In this document: one piece after another, positions 23,914 through 38,900 of the stretch | How positions within the stretch are numbered: position 1 is the first letter of the stretch | Layout: each line of letters begins with the position of its first letter | From: Nomia melanderi | Taxonomy: Eukaryota > Arthropoda > Insecta > Hymenoptera > Halictidae | NCBI RefSeq assembly: GCF_051020985.1 | Contig: NC_135006.1 | Coordinates: 14,587,501-14,651,500 of the forward strand | DNA length: 64,000 nt | Direction: 5' to 3' | Notes under the pieces: model-generated | Told to the model about the DNA's origin: nothing | Seen by the model: only the letters and a program-made list of their open reading frames with translations | Database searches by the model: none | Position numbers and translations under genes: made by a program

Positions 23914-26900
23914 GTAAGTAGCTCTTCCCTCGAATAATGCCGACAAACGAGTCGAGCGGATTAATCTGAAATCTCTCTGACAATTCCGTGGAGCTCTGTT
24001 TATACTGTCGTCAACATCGACGAGCTACTTAGGAGGAACATCTGGAACATTAGTAAAATTAACGACGAACAATGTTGCAATTAGCTTGTCAATGTTATAG
24101 TGATCCCGGACGAGCCCCCAAGTTTATAGTGGGGCTACTATTATTATAGACATTGAAAAGGTGGATCTTCAGTGGAAAGAGAATTAGGAAACAATATATA
24201 TGTATTTAATGAGATAAAGAAACAATATGGACAACACGTAAAAATACAACTTAATACCATAAAGTACCAGTCGAAATGACTGGCTTCGATTTTTTTGTTT
24301 AGCAATTATTGATACCCTCGAAGCATTGAATATTCGAAACGATTTTGAAAATAAATAGTTTCATTTCAGAACTATAATGAATGTCTGAAGAAACTGAAAG
24401 TATTGTTACAATTTTTATAGGAATTGTATATTAATCGTATTAAATGCTCGTAGTTCTAGTGTTAATTAACAGGAAGAAAGGAAGTTGCGTGCTGATCTCT
24501 CGCTGTTTGAGTAATTCAATCATTTGTGCGCGACTTATCAATCTTTATAGACGAAGATTCTCTGAAATATACGAAACCTCAGCAAAAATTAAATTACATA
24601 TAAATTACTTAACACTAGAACTACCGTACCAGTCGCAATGACTGGCTTCAATTATTTGTTTAGCAATTATTAATATCTTCGAAGCATTGGATATTCGAAA
24701 CGATTTTAGAAATAAGTAATTTCATTTCAGTACTATAATGAATATCTAAAGAAACTGAAAATATTGTTACAATTTTTATAGGAATTGCATATCATTCGTA
24801 TTAAATGCTCGGTAGTTCCAGTGTTAATTCTCGCTGTCGAGTAATTCGATCATTCGAGTCTTCGAAATACCAAAATCTCTCCGAAATTCCCAACGTTCGT
24901 CCGCAAAGGGTTAAAAACAATGAACTCCGAGAGGAACGAAAATCACGAGCGAAAGACGAAGTGTTCAGGCGACGCGTTTAGGCGATCGGTTCGTCGCGCG
25001 GATAATGGTCGCGAGTTGAAAGTTGAACGGATAAGAAAAACTGGGGCGTCGTAGGCTCGGGCCGTACCCTTTTCTCGAAAGAAGGGTCCTTCATTAAAAC
25101 GCGAAAGTGAGAGGCCGCGTGACGGGCGGGGCGGGCGAGACACAGAGGAGGGGGGACAGGGTTGAATTCTCTCGAGTGTGCAATTCGCTTAATTGTCGTT
25201 CAACGAACAAGCAACCCGCGAATGGATTCTTCTGCGGTTGTGCATCTCTTTTATTGTTCGGAACATTGTCCTTCGTCGGCAGTTTTTCTTTTGTCCGACG
25301 ATCCTCGTTTCGAAGTGCCGTCGAGATTTTCTTTTTCCCCTTTTTCCGTCCGTCGACGAACGGACTCGTCAAACGAGACGCCGAAAGAATCGAATTCTTC
25401 GCGTTCTTAATCGATTCTCGTTAACTCTAATCGTACCACCTGGTTTTAGAAACGAAGATGCGAAACGATGCGACTCTCAGTCACTGACGAGGATAAAAGG
25501 AATGATTACAATTTATTGAAATGCTTTCGTTTATAGGGCCGACATTTTAGAAGCACAAAGAAACTTTTGGGAACGCGATATGAAATGATCGAAGAATTTA
25601 TGTGAAAGTTCGAGTGTCGCTCGAAGTCACATTTTAGTCCGATTAGGGTTGATTTTGATTAAAAAACGAGTCTTAGGTGAATCTCGAAGAACAGTGAAAC
25701 TTCGAATGTTAATTCTTTTCAGTTTCCATACTCTACGAGAATTCTTTTCAGTTTCCATACTCTACGAGAATTCTTTTCAGTTTCCATACTCTATCAGAAT
25801 TAATTTATTCTTTTGCATCGAAATTACTAACGAGTAGTACAGTCACATGCGATTCTATTTTCTTAAACTTAACCCATTCACTGCTAGTCACGAATATACT
25901 CGTAGCAAGAGATTGCCAGTTTGGTACAATTTTGGTTATATTTGAACTGTATCGTAATATAATGCAAAATAAATTGAAAGTACAAATGAAATCACACATT
26001 TTATAACAGTGAATGTGTCACTACAAGATTCGTCATCGTTCTAAAAGAACAAGGAATATTATATAGAATGCCTAAAATTCTCATGGCAGTGAACGTGTTA
26101 ACCCTTTGCACTCGAAAGGCGACTCCCAGTCGATTTGATACAGCAAAATTATAAACTTTGGTATTTACCATTAACCTTTGTATACTGCATCAATACGTGA
26201 AATATTAAAAGAAAATAACTTTGGTACCTAATTTATGTATGATTTCTAGTTACATTCATTTTAAAGAATGTCGTCTACGTCTAATTAGAAAGTATAGAAT
26301 ACTTCAAGTGAAAAACGAGTGCAAATTGTTTTTAATAATTCCACTTCTTCTAAACTGTATCACAAACTCGAAACTTTTCGGAAGAAACTCGCAAAGATTT
26401 TCAAATTGAAATTGGTTCCACTTTCTACTTGATTCTGTTTAACTGGAAACTCAAAAACTGGGAGATACAATGGAAAAATAATGGAAAAACCGAACGTGCC
26501 GTGGCGTTTCTAAAAAGAACGTCCGAATCGAAACGAATGAACGCGTTAAGCTCGGTCCTGCCGTTGAGCCCTTTCGACTTCCTTGTCCCCTAATCCTTTC
26601 TCCGTAGCGAGCGGGCGCACTTTGACCGAGGAAAATAGTTTCCCCTTTCAAGTATAGACGCGCTTATCAGCTGCGACCGAAGTGGGAAGAACGAAGCGGG
26701 TCACCGTTGGACGTGGAGCCGAGGAATTCGATTAAAGTTACGCCGAAAGTACCGCGTTGGATTTCGACGAAACTTCCGTTCCGCGACTTAATTAGAAGTA
26801 ATTATGGTGTACTTTCGTCCGACCACTTCGAGCATTGGAAAACTCCTTGGTACTTAATTTCGATGTTAAACTAAATTTTTAATCATTCCAAATCGTAACA

Positions 26901-29900
26901 TGTATAATTATGGATGACGATTATAATTCCAGTAAACGAGAATTAAGAAACCTTCGTTATTTAATTAATTAGAAGTTCATCTCCTTCGTGATTAGAAGTT
27001 AAAACAATTAATTAGAAGTTAAAACTCTTTTATATTCATATTTCGATGTTAAACTAAATTTCCAATCATTCCAAGTCATAACATGTATAATTATGGATGA
27101 CGATTATAATTGAAGTAAACGAGAATTAAGAAACCTTCGTTATTTAATTAATTAGAAGACAATCGACGCGATTAACCGATTGAAATTTCGGTATACTTTC
27201 GTCCGACCGCTTCAACCATTGGAAAACTCCTTGGTACTCATATTTCGTTAAACTAAATTTCCAATCATACCAAGTCATAACATGTATAATCATAGATAAC
27301 AATTATAATGTCAATAAACGAAAATTACAGAAACCTTCGTTATTTGAATCAGAACTGTAGAAACACTTCTGCGGCGAACGCGTCGGATTTAAATGGAAAA
27401 TTCTGTGCGCGTGATAAATTCGAAAATATCGGGCCAGAGAAATTGGATTGTTCGCGAATATAAAAGGAAAGTTCGGAATCAACGCTGATAACTAGTTGGA
27501 AATTGCGAGGAGCGAGGGACGAATCCATGAAATCGGTTTTACGATGTTTCACGGCGGTGAATTTCGAAAGTTACGGCGTGGCCCGTGTCGTTCGACGTGA
27601 AACTTATACGCTCGTCACGAGCGTATGAGCACGGTGCTGCGAGTAATAAAATTCCAAAGGACTTCGGAACCCGTGGCGCGGCAGCCCTGACGGATCCGTT
27701 AAACGGAAGTTATAAAGTGCAACGTAGAGATTTTCCGCTTTGTTTGCGATACGCCGATGCTCGCGGGAGAGGGCGATCTCGTTGCAGGGCAGTTTGAAAA
27801 TTTATTAAATGGCCGCCCTTCGTGAACGGTATTTATAGACTCGGGATCGATTTTATCAACCCTTGCGACATTAACGAGCGATCAGTTCGCTCCGGGTCGC
27901 TCAACTCGTCTAAAAAACCAGTGTAATGAAGCTTCTTTGTAGTATAAACGAAAAGAGACAAGATCACGGCGATCGAGAAGCCTGAAATGAAATCCTAACC
28001 TCTTTTAGTTCGCGTTCGACTGCATCGCCAAGAGTAAAATCATCGATGAGAGCGACTTTCGTCGAGGAACGTATAAAAGAACGTACCGCGCCGTCGAGTT
28101 CTGTCTGTTCCGCGAATAAGTTTCATTTAGTGCTGCTCCCGTTAAGAGAATTTCCCTAATTAAATCTTCAGCCGACCGGTAATGGATTCGCGGCCGCCAT
28201 TTTCCAACGACCGATTACATTATCGAAGGGAGAAAGGGACGCGGCTTCGATATGACTCCCCGGAGCATCGAAAAACGGGTCGTGCCGTTAAGTTCCACTC
28301 GTTTCGCCGTTAATTTCGACCCGGGATCGCGCTGCTCGAAAGATTGTACGCGATTAAACCCCCAAACGAGCCGTGAACGCTGCGCGCCATGGCCGCCATT
28401 TTAGAACGGTTCGGATAGTCACGTGACTGACGTAATTCGTGTAATCCTGTTAAAATGATGTTAAAATAACGTGTCTTAGGTTCCTTATTTTGCAATTGTT
28501 GATGTTTTCGAGGTATTAAATATTCGGAATGATTTTTTCTACAATGTTTATGAGAATCACGTGTCAATGTTGATGCTCGGTGATTCTAGTGTTAAGGAGA
28601 AATGTTAGTATTTCTGCCGAAGGTATCATAAGACACTCGAAATATTTACTTGAAATTATTTTCTCGCTTTAATAATTCTTTGATGAAATTTTCCATATTT
28701 CCTATAGTTGATTTTGTAATTGTTATTCGAGAAGTTGATAAGTCAATTCTGAGTATGCGACTGAACTTGGAAAAGAATAAATGATAGATTTGAAAGGTGT
28801 CTTTTGTATTTGGTAGAAATAGTGTTAATTAGAAAATGATATTAAATTCTTCAACTTAAGGTTAATTAGAAAATGATATTGAATTCTTCAACTTAAGATT
28901 AATTATAAAATGATACTGAATTCTTCAACTTAAGATTAATTAGAAAATGATATTGAATTCTTCAACTTAAGATTAACTAAAGAACTAATTATAACCTAAA
29001 ACTTCGAAAGCTATCTTGTATTCAATATAAACAGTGTCAACAATAAGAAAATGATATTGAATTCTTCAACTCAAAATTAACTAAAACCAATTTTAACTAA
29101 AAATCTCGAGTTTTTTTTGACATCTCGATACAGTGTTAACTCTTAACTCTAGAATGGTTGAGAATTTTCTTTCTAGAAATCGTATCGATTTCGCAGATTT
29201 TCCACGAGTCCTTTAGAAATCTTTCGATGGAAATGGCGCAGAACTTCGGGAGATTCCGGATTGCAGGCGTGGCCTTTGATTTATCTTCGTTGACAAAAAG
29301 ATTCGGTAATGTTCTAATAACACACATATCGAAGATTTTATTGAAACTATCAGAAATCTAGAATGGTTGAGAATTTTCTTTCCAGAAATCGTATCGATTT
29401 CGCAGATTTTCCACGAGTCCTTTAGAAATCTTTCGACGGAAATGGCGCAGAATTTCGGGAGGTTCCAGATTGCAGGGGTAGCGTTCGCTTTATTTTCGTT
29501 GACCAAAAGATTCGCCGATTCATCGAGCATCTCTTTAACGGGGCAGAAGAGGCCGCGGAGATAAAGAGACACGGCGAGGAATCAGCGTCGATAAAGCCCC
29601 CGTCCCGGTCGGAGATAATTTCGACGGGCCGAGCGCGCCGGTAAGAAGAGAAACGGATAATTGGATATCCAGGAATCGAGGTCGAAGTCGAACCGCGTTT
29701 CAGCCGGTGAGGCCCCCGACTGAAAGATCACGTTAATTAACCGGCTACGAGGGCACGCTCGAGCGGACGCGGACGGCTTACGTCATTCCGGGCCGGCCAT
29801 TTTCTTTGCCTCTCCTCTTCGCCCATTTTGCATATGGCCTCGCTGAGATCGCGCGCTGTCGATCGTTGCTTGCTGTTTCGATGCTCCATGTGTTGATGCC

Positions 29901-32900
29901 TTATATGAAATTTAATATTGAATTTTAAATTTTTGTTATTTCGTTCGATCGAATTGCGACTGGACGCCTCTTTCTTTAATTTCTGTTCGATTTCTCGTTA
30001 AATTGGTCTCATGAAATGTTGACTATATCAGGTGTATTGGGTATTTTTGGTAGAAACCTCTTGGAGCGCGAAGAATTAAATCATAGAGAACGATGTAACG
30101 TACCGATCTCACTGTTCGAACAGTAAAATCGTTCGTAACTTCGTACTCCAGACACGGAAGTTCTCAGCAGAACGCCGACGTTCGTCGGCGAAGGGTTAAT
30201 GCCTGAGAAACTTCTGACATTCCTGCGGAGCGACGATTAAAATGAAACAGCCTCTTTCTTTAATTTCTGTACGATTTCTCGTTAAATTAGTCTCATGAAA
30301 TGTTGACACTACCAGAAGATGTATTGGGTATTTTCGCTAGAACGATGAAACGTACCGATCTCTCACTGTTCGAACAGTTAAATCGTTCGTAACTTCGTAC
30401 TCCAGCCGCGGAAGTTCTCAGCAGAACGCCGACGTTCGTCGGCGAAGGGTTAATGCCTGAGAAACTTCTGATGTTCCCGCGGAGCGATGATTAAAAGTAC
30501 GATTTCGCCGTGGCGCGTCAAAGGAGAGCGTGTCCTTTGAATTTGCATGGCAATCCCGCGGCGCGCCGTTTTTATCCGACCGATCCCTGTCCCCGGACGC
30601 GCGCGGAACTGAAAGGAACCGTTCCGTTGCTCCGATTTTCCTCCCCCTTTTTTATTTTTCCGCTGATCAAAATGGGAAGAGTGGCGTTCCCCGGCGATCC
30701 CCTTGTAACGGGGCGTGCCGTTTTTGTCCCCGTAATTTCTGCCCCCTTTCACGGACGGCATAGAGACCGCCGTTTCCTCATTATTGTTCCCCCGTCTCCG
30801 ATCGCGATTCGCAATCCACGGAACGGAGAAAGGGGAAGAGTGCGGTGAAAAGAATTTCAATGAAAGTTCCTTCTAAATTGCGCCCGCGACCCGTTTTAAT
30901 GGAAAGATTCCATTCGCCGTGGGTCGTTGGGCCGCGGACATTTTATTTCCCTTCGGTTTTTTATTATCCGAAGTGTTACAGTGAACGTCGCGCGGCGCGG
31001 TTTCCGATTGCGGCTCGATCGTGGCTCTCGCGCGGGGAATACCGAGCCGGGCGACCCTTGACCCATCGAATTACCTTGTTTGTGTATTTTCTTCTGCTGT
31101 TCGTTACTTTTTAACGCGACCGCCATGAAAATTTCTAACGTTTTCAATGGTAATACTTGCTCCTTAACCCCTTGATGTATTATTTAGTTTCGTTGCTAAG
31201 CTCGTGTAATATTTTACTATCGACGATTGGTAAGAAATACAAAATTTTGCATTCTACTTGAGGTGGAAATTTTATTTGAAGATAATACGTTGATAATAGC
31301 AATGATCCTTGTTAAATTAGTTTACAAATCTTCGTCACGGGTCTCGCTCGTCATTGTACGGCAAGGGGTTAACCCTTTGCGGTCCAAAGTGCTGTTGATT
31401 TATCACTTTGAAGTTCACGTCGTTAGTTCATTCAATTACAGCTTAACCCTTCGCGGATGAAGATACTTTGTGTGGTATTAATGATATTTTAAATATGTTT
31501 TGTTTTTGACCAATAGAATGGGAGTCATTGAGATGTTACCTTCAAATGGTACAATTGTGATACAAATAAATATAGAAAAAATTGTTGGTAGAGGTTGCAA
31601 TAAAATAGAATGTCATTGTCAATGGAATGGGAGTCATTGAAATATTACCTTTAAATGGTACAATTGTGATACTACAAATAAATATAGAAAATATTGTTAA
31701 AGCTGGTAGAGGTTGCAATAAAATAGAATGTCATTGCCAATAGAATGGGAGTCATTGAGATGTTACCTTTAAATGGTACAATTGTGATACAAATAAATAT
31801 AGAAAAAATTGTTGGTAGAGGTTGCAATAAATCGAGTCTGACTCGAAATACGAGTGATAAGGGTTAATAACAAAGTCAAATGATATTGGAGATAATTATT
31901 AATGGTTTAGTTAAATAAAACTTCGGTTTGCTAGAAATAGTGTTAACTATCTTCTGAATGTTTTCCATTGTTAGAAAAACTTTCTTTCACAAACTTTCAG
32001 TAGGACGCAGGTTCCATTATAAGTTGAAATGGCCATCTGCTATGAGAAGGTTAATTATCACGCGTCTCGCAGCCTATTATCCAGAAACGGTTATGGCGCC
32101 GTTAATGGGACGCGCGTTGCTTTCCTCGGGTTCTCACGCAGCCGGAAAGCGGAGCTCGAAATACTGCCCGACCATTCGTTAATTAATTCCTCGCCTTTTT
32201 GCTTTTATAAATTACTTTCGATCCTACTTCCGTTTCTTTCTTAATAGAAACCGAGAACGCTTCTATGAATATTAACACGTCGCGTACCGGAAACGAGAAG
32301 TCTCGTTTATTCTATAAAGACACTTAGCTGTGCAACTTCGCTAATTACCGCAGCATTGAGAGAAATATAAAATTTCATTCGAATTGATTGTCTATTTAAG
32401 ATATATTACACAACAATATATCTGAGCTTTTCTATGTACAGTGATATAAGTTGACCTCAGTGAAAATTGCCATCACAATTCAGTTTTCTGAAAATTGCAA
32501 TTTCAATAAAACCTGCAGTTTCATGAATAAGAATTTTTTCCCGATTTCCAAATCTCGCAGTAATTAACCAGCGCAAAATTTTCCTCTTATGTAAAGCTGC
32601 TTAGGATTCACTGTAAAGGATGGAGATTTGTAAGACGAAAATCTGTAAGGAATTTGTAAGGAAAAATTTGTAAGGAAGATAGCGATTAATGTAATCATCA
32701 ATGGAATTTTCCGTATTTCCTGTTGTATTTGTCACTATTAAAAATAACACTTTTCGGATCAATTTTCTGCTTCGCTCGCAACGACGTTGGCAATAAGGGT
32801 TAAACTAACCTAAAGACTCGAAACCGATTAACCTGTTAACCGCGGAATTTCGTTTGAAAAATCTCTTATTCCGCGCACAATCAAATAAAAAAATGACGAA

Positions 32901-35900
32901 TCACATATTTATCCGAAAAAGTAAAGAATTCATTGTTGAAAGGATTAGTATCATTTCAAGATTCAAGATGACGCGTGTACTCGTCGAACGCAGTTAACTG
33001 GTTAAAGGATAATATAGGAGTTTAATTGGTTTCGAGTCCTTAGCTTAGTTTAACCCTTATTGTGAGCAACGCAGACAATTTATCCGAAAACTGTTATTTT
33101 TATACAGGATATAATATAAGATAATATAGTCGATACGACGTTAAAACAAAAGAGAACGAAGAATTTGAAATTTGCTCGCACATGATACCACGGAAATTCT
33201 CTCCCGATTTTCAGGAAGAGATGGAGGATCGGCCTCGAATCTCGACGCTGCTCAACAGCCTATCGAATTACAGCAACACGATTCCAGCAGCGACCGATCC
33301 GGACGCGAAACCGCCGCCGGTGCAAGGCGGCGCGCGGATGGGCACGCTGATCGGCGTCTTTCTTCCGTGCATCCAGAACATCTTCGGCGTAATCCTGTTT
33401 ATCCGTCTGACGTGGGTGGTCGGCACGGCTGGCGCCATACAGGGTTTCTTCATTGTACTCTGCTGTTGCTGCGTGGTGAGTAATCGACTCGGAATCCCCT
33501 CGACGGGGGACGGGAAATCCCCCGGGAAAATGAATCGTCCTGACTCCTACCGGCGTTGTTTCTCGTTCGAACGGAAAACAGAACTCTGCGCAGGAAGATA
33601 AATTGGGAACGATCGCGAACAGATATTGTCGATGTTTTTTCTATTCACTTTTGGAATATTTCGAATCAACGTGTCTTCGTTTCGTTCGTTCGCGTTTTTA
33701 ACCCCTCAACGCAGTTTTTTTTAAAGAAACTGGCGAAAAAGGATAATTTTGATATACTGCGCTTTTGTTCCATGGGAAAAGGCTGTATTTTATTCTTGAA
33801 TAAATGAGTGTTACAGCTTACAATCCCATAAATGAGAAATATCGATAAAGCGATTTTTTTCTTTGCTTTCGCATTGTTATTTTCATAGTTTTCATACTTT
33901 TCGAATTTTACGAATTTTTCTTGCTCGCTGGCGTTTCTGGTATACTGTATTTGGAAATTCGAGTTTCATTGGGGTATAATTTGCGTACGTTTTGTTTAGA
34001 CTATGTTGACTGCGATCAGTATGAGCGCCATCGCGACCAATGGCGTGGTGCCTGCCGGCGGGTCCTACTTCATGATATCAAGAAGCTTGGGCCCCGAGTT
34101 CGGCGGTGCTGTGGGGATGTTATTCTACACGGGCACCACTTTAGCCGCTGCTATGTACATCATCGGTGCCGTGGAGATTGTCTTGGTAAGTCACTTCCAA
34201 TGTAGAATTACGCGGTGAACTTTTTTAAACGTCTGATTGTCAAGATCTAAACGAACAGACAGTAGTTTCTTTAGGAATAATAGAGTAAACTGTAATAAAT
34301 ATTCGTGAATCTAGAGTTAAGGAGATATTTTGTAGATGTTGGTGGAAATTCTATTTTTCTTTGCTATTTTTTGAACCCCTAATTATCAAGATCGAAAGGA
34401 GCAAACATCAGTTTCTCTAGGAATGACAGAATAAATTATAGTGCTATATTCTAGGAACAATAGAGTAAACTATAATTCTATATTCTAGGAACAATAGGGT
34501 AAACTATAATTCTATATTCTAGAAGCAACAGAATAAACTATAATTCTATATTCTAGGAACAATAGAGTAAACTATAATTCTATATTCTAGAAGCAACAGA
34601 ATAAACTATAATTCTATATTCTAGGAACAATAGAGTAAACTGTAATAAATATCCGAAAACCTAGAGTTAAGTAGATATTTCATAAATATTCCTGGAAATT
34701 CTATTTTTCTGTACTATTTATTAAACCCCTAATTACCAAGATCTAAACGAACAAACGTCTCTCTAGGAACAACAGAATAAACTATAATTCTATATTCTAG
34801 GAACAATGGAATAAACTATAATAAATATCCGAAAATTTAGAGTCAAGTGGATATTTTCTAGACGTTGCTGAAAATGTGAAAACATTGTAACAGAAGAATA
34901 TAAAATTAAATCTAAATTAGCACGATCCTCCTTCCCGTTTCAGACGTACATGGCGCCCTCGCTGAGCATATTCGGTGACTTCACCAAGGATCCGAGTATC
35001 ATGTACAACAATTTCCGCGTGTACGGGACGGGTCTGCTAATGGTGATGGGCACGATCGTGTTCGTCGGCGTGAAGTTCGTGAACAAGTTCGCGACGGTCG
35101 CCCTCGCTTGCGTGATCCTCTCGATCGTGGCCGTCTACGTGGGCCTCTTCTACAACTTCTACGGCAACGAGTCTCTCAAGTTCGTAACACATAAAACAAA
35201 CATTACCGGCTAACTAGAAAAACTATGGTACACCAAAATAAATCGAGTCACGTAATAAAAATCCAATCCACGTTGTACCTCGAGTATTGTAGGATTGGGA
35301 TGAAACAAATTTATCATGAATAATTCAATAGGAAAAAGAAAAGAATTTATTTATCCTGTTTCTACGTTTACGAGAAATATGAAAAATTGTTAATAGTCCC
35401 TCAAGTTAGTGACAAATAAAACATACATTACCGACTAACTAGAAAAACTATGGTAGACAAAAATAAATCGAGTCACAGAGTACATCGTAACAAAAATCCA
35501 ATCCACGTTTTATCTCGAATATTGTAGGATTGGAATGAAACAACTTTGTCATGAACAATTCATTTAGAAAAAGAAAAGAATTTATTTATCCTGTCTCTAC
35601 GTTTGCCAGAAATATTAAAAATTGATAATACGCGAGTAATGTTTCATTTATGTTAAAAATAAATAACTGACATCTAGCTTTGTCGAATTCAGTTAGAAAT
35701 TTTCATCGTGAGTCTGACACGTTATTTGAGGGCAAAGGGTTAACAGAGATTTTTCGTTTGATCCAGAATGTGCGTCCTCGGTAAGAGATTGCTCAAGGAC
35801 ATCGACGTGTTAACGGATTGCAACAAGGACGTGAACGGAGCCCTGCATAAGCTTTACTGCGGAAACGGGAGCGTGCCTATTCACAAATGCGACCCGTACT

Positions 35901-38900
35901 ACTTGAATCACAACGTGACGATCATCAATGGTATCCGTGGACTGGCCAGCGGTGTGTTCTTAGGTGAGTCGAAGCGTTCGCGCGTCGATTGTTTCGTTAA
36001 TTCGTTTCGTTAATGTTAACCCCTTGGCGGACTATTTACTTCCGCTAATTAAATATTACACCGAAGCTTGTGTAATATTTCGCTATCAACTATTCGGAAG
36101 GAATGCAGCAAAATTTTCCATTCTACTTGAAGTGGAAATTTCGTTTGTATAATAAATTGATAATAGCAAAATAATTGTTTGTTTTGATCCGTGGGTAACA
36201 ACATTGATTCTTGTTAAATTGATTTAGAAATCTTCATCACGAGTCTCACCCGTCATTGTACGACAAGGGGTTAAGAGAATTCTGCGAAATCTGGTTCACT
36301 GAATCTAGTTCGATGTACGAATACTTAGCACGTGTATAATATACCATGAGAAATCTTTCTGTAGACAACATATGGGACAGCTTCCAAGAAGAGAACCAGC
36401 TGATCGCCTACGGAAAAGACCCAGTCGACATCGATAATCTAGCGTCGACTAGCTACAATCAGATCCAAGTCGACCTGACCACTACCTTCACCATCCTCAT
36501 CGGTATCTTCTTCCCTTCGGTCACAGGTAATTAACGGAATCACGGGAAATACAGTTACCAGCCTGTCTACGTCGAAGTCCCAAGTATAGCTGTTGCGAAC
36601 TCGAAGATAAAAATAGAGGATAACTTGTTAGCGTGAAACGATATCTCAATATATCCTCGTTGTATTCGAAAGACTGATCAGCTAATGTCAATATCAGTTA
36701 TCAACATTTTAAAATATCAATATCATGTAGTATCAACATTAATATCCAGTCATCAACATTTCAAAGTATCAATGTCATATAGTATCAACATCGATATCAG
36801 TCACCAACAATTCAAAATATGAATAGTATCTAATATCAATATCAATATCAGTCATTAACATTATAAATATCAATATCATTTTATATCAATAACAATATCA
36901 TGTAATGTCAATATCAATTTCATCTCATATCAATATCAATTTCATCTCATATCAATAACAATATCATCTCATATCAATATCAATATCAATATCAATATCA
37001 ATATCAATATAATCTCATATCAATATGAATACCAATATCAATATCAATATCAATATCATCTAATATCAATATCAATATCAATATCAATATCAATATCAAT
37101 ATCAACATCATCTAATATCAATATCAACATCAACATCAGTCACCAATTCAAAATCCAACAACAACCAACAACAACAACACCGTCGTTTCCTTCGCCAGGT
37201 ATCATGGCCGGCTCAAACAGGTCAGGCGACTTAGCGGACGCCCAGAAGTCAATTCCGATCGGTACGATCTGCGCCATATTGACAACCTCAACGGTCTACC
37301 TCTCCTGCGTGTTGCTCTTCGCTGGCACAGTGGACAATCTCCTTCTCCGTGACAAATTCGGCCAGAGTATCGGTGGCAAACTGGTGGTAGCAAACATGGC
37401 CTGGCCGAACCAATGGGTGATCCTGATCGGTTCGTTCCTGTCTACCTTGGGCGCTGGCCTCCAGTCACTGACAGGCGCTCCTCGTCTTCTCCAAGCCATC
37501 GCCAAGGACAGCATCATCCCGTTCTTGACGCCGTTCGCGACAAGTTCGAGCCGCGGTGAGCCGACACGAGCCTTGGTCTTGACCGTGATCATTTGCCAGT
37601 GCGGCATTCTTCTCGGCAACGTCGACTACCTCGCTCCACTGCTGTCCATGTTCTTCCTGATGTGCTACGGGTTCGTCAACCTCGCCTGCGCCCTGCAGAC
37701 GCTCCTCAGGTATGGCTACCATAGACTTGGCCTTTCTTGGGTTTGTCCTTGTTTCTAAAGCATTTGGGGAGTAGTGTTCTCTATCAAGTTGAAGTTGGAA
37801 AACTCTGGAAAACTTTTTGCAATTGAAGCTGACTTATTAGAAATATTCAACATTCTGACAAAATATAGACCACACTCCTCTAAACTACCAAGATCGAATC
37901 AAGGTTACTTTAAGAAACAATATCAGTTTATAATTGTAGCAATGCTCTGGAAAAGTCTGGAGCTTTAATTCTTTGTACTCGAAATTGACTCATTAGAAAT
38001 ATTCAACATTCTCTGATAAAATATAGACCACATTCCTCTAAACTATCAAGATCGAATCGAGCTTACTTTAGGAACTACAATATCAGCTGAATCATTGTAT
38101 CAATGCTCTAAAAAACTCTGAAGCTTTAATTCTTTGCACTTGAAACTAATTCATTAGAAATATTAAAATTCTCTGATAAAATATAGATCACATTCCTCGG
38201 GACAACCAAGATCGAATCAAGGTTACTTTAGAAAAGAGTATCCTCTTAATAATTGTAGCAATGCTCTAGAAAACTCTGAAGTTTTAACCCTCGATCACCA
38301 TAAATATTCAAACTTCCCCGACACATTCTCCAAATCCAATAAGCAAACATGAATTAAGAAACCTAACCACCATCCCCATCTCCAGGACACCAAACTGGCG
38401 ACCGAGGTTCAAGTACTACCACTGGAGCCTCTCCTTCCTCGGGCTGTCCCTGTGCATCGCCATCATGTTCATGACCAGCTGGTACTACGCACTGTTAGCC
38501 ATGGGGATGGCGGGCTGCATCTACAAGTACATCGAATACCGTGGCGCCGAGAAGGAATGGGGAGACGGTATCCGTGGTCTGGCTCTGTCCGCCGCTCGCT
38601 ACTCCCTGCTGCGACTGGAAGAGGGCCCCCCTCACACGAAGAACTGGCGGCCGCAGATCCTGATCCTGGCCAAGCTGACCGACGACCTGGTGCCGAAGTA
38701 CAGGAAGCTCTTCGCGTTCGCCAGCCAGCTGAAGGCGGGCAAAGGTCTCACCATCTGCGTCAGCTGCATCGGCGGGGACTACATTCAGAACTCCGGGGAA
38801 GCGTTGGCCGCCAAACAGAATCTCCGCAAGACGATCGTCGAGGAGAAGGTCAAAGGGTTCGTGGACGTCCTGGTCGCCAGGAACATCGTCGACGGTTTGA

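Noticed and set aside
29158..29564. Two similar 65-67-residue frames (MRIFF...ISQIFHESF)
   Set aside because: They arise from a direct DNA duplication; no start context, splice signals or known domain.
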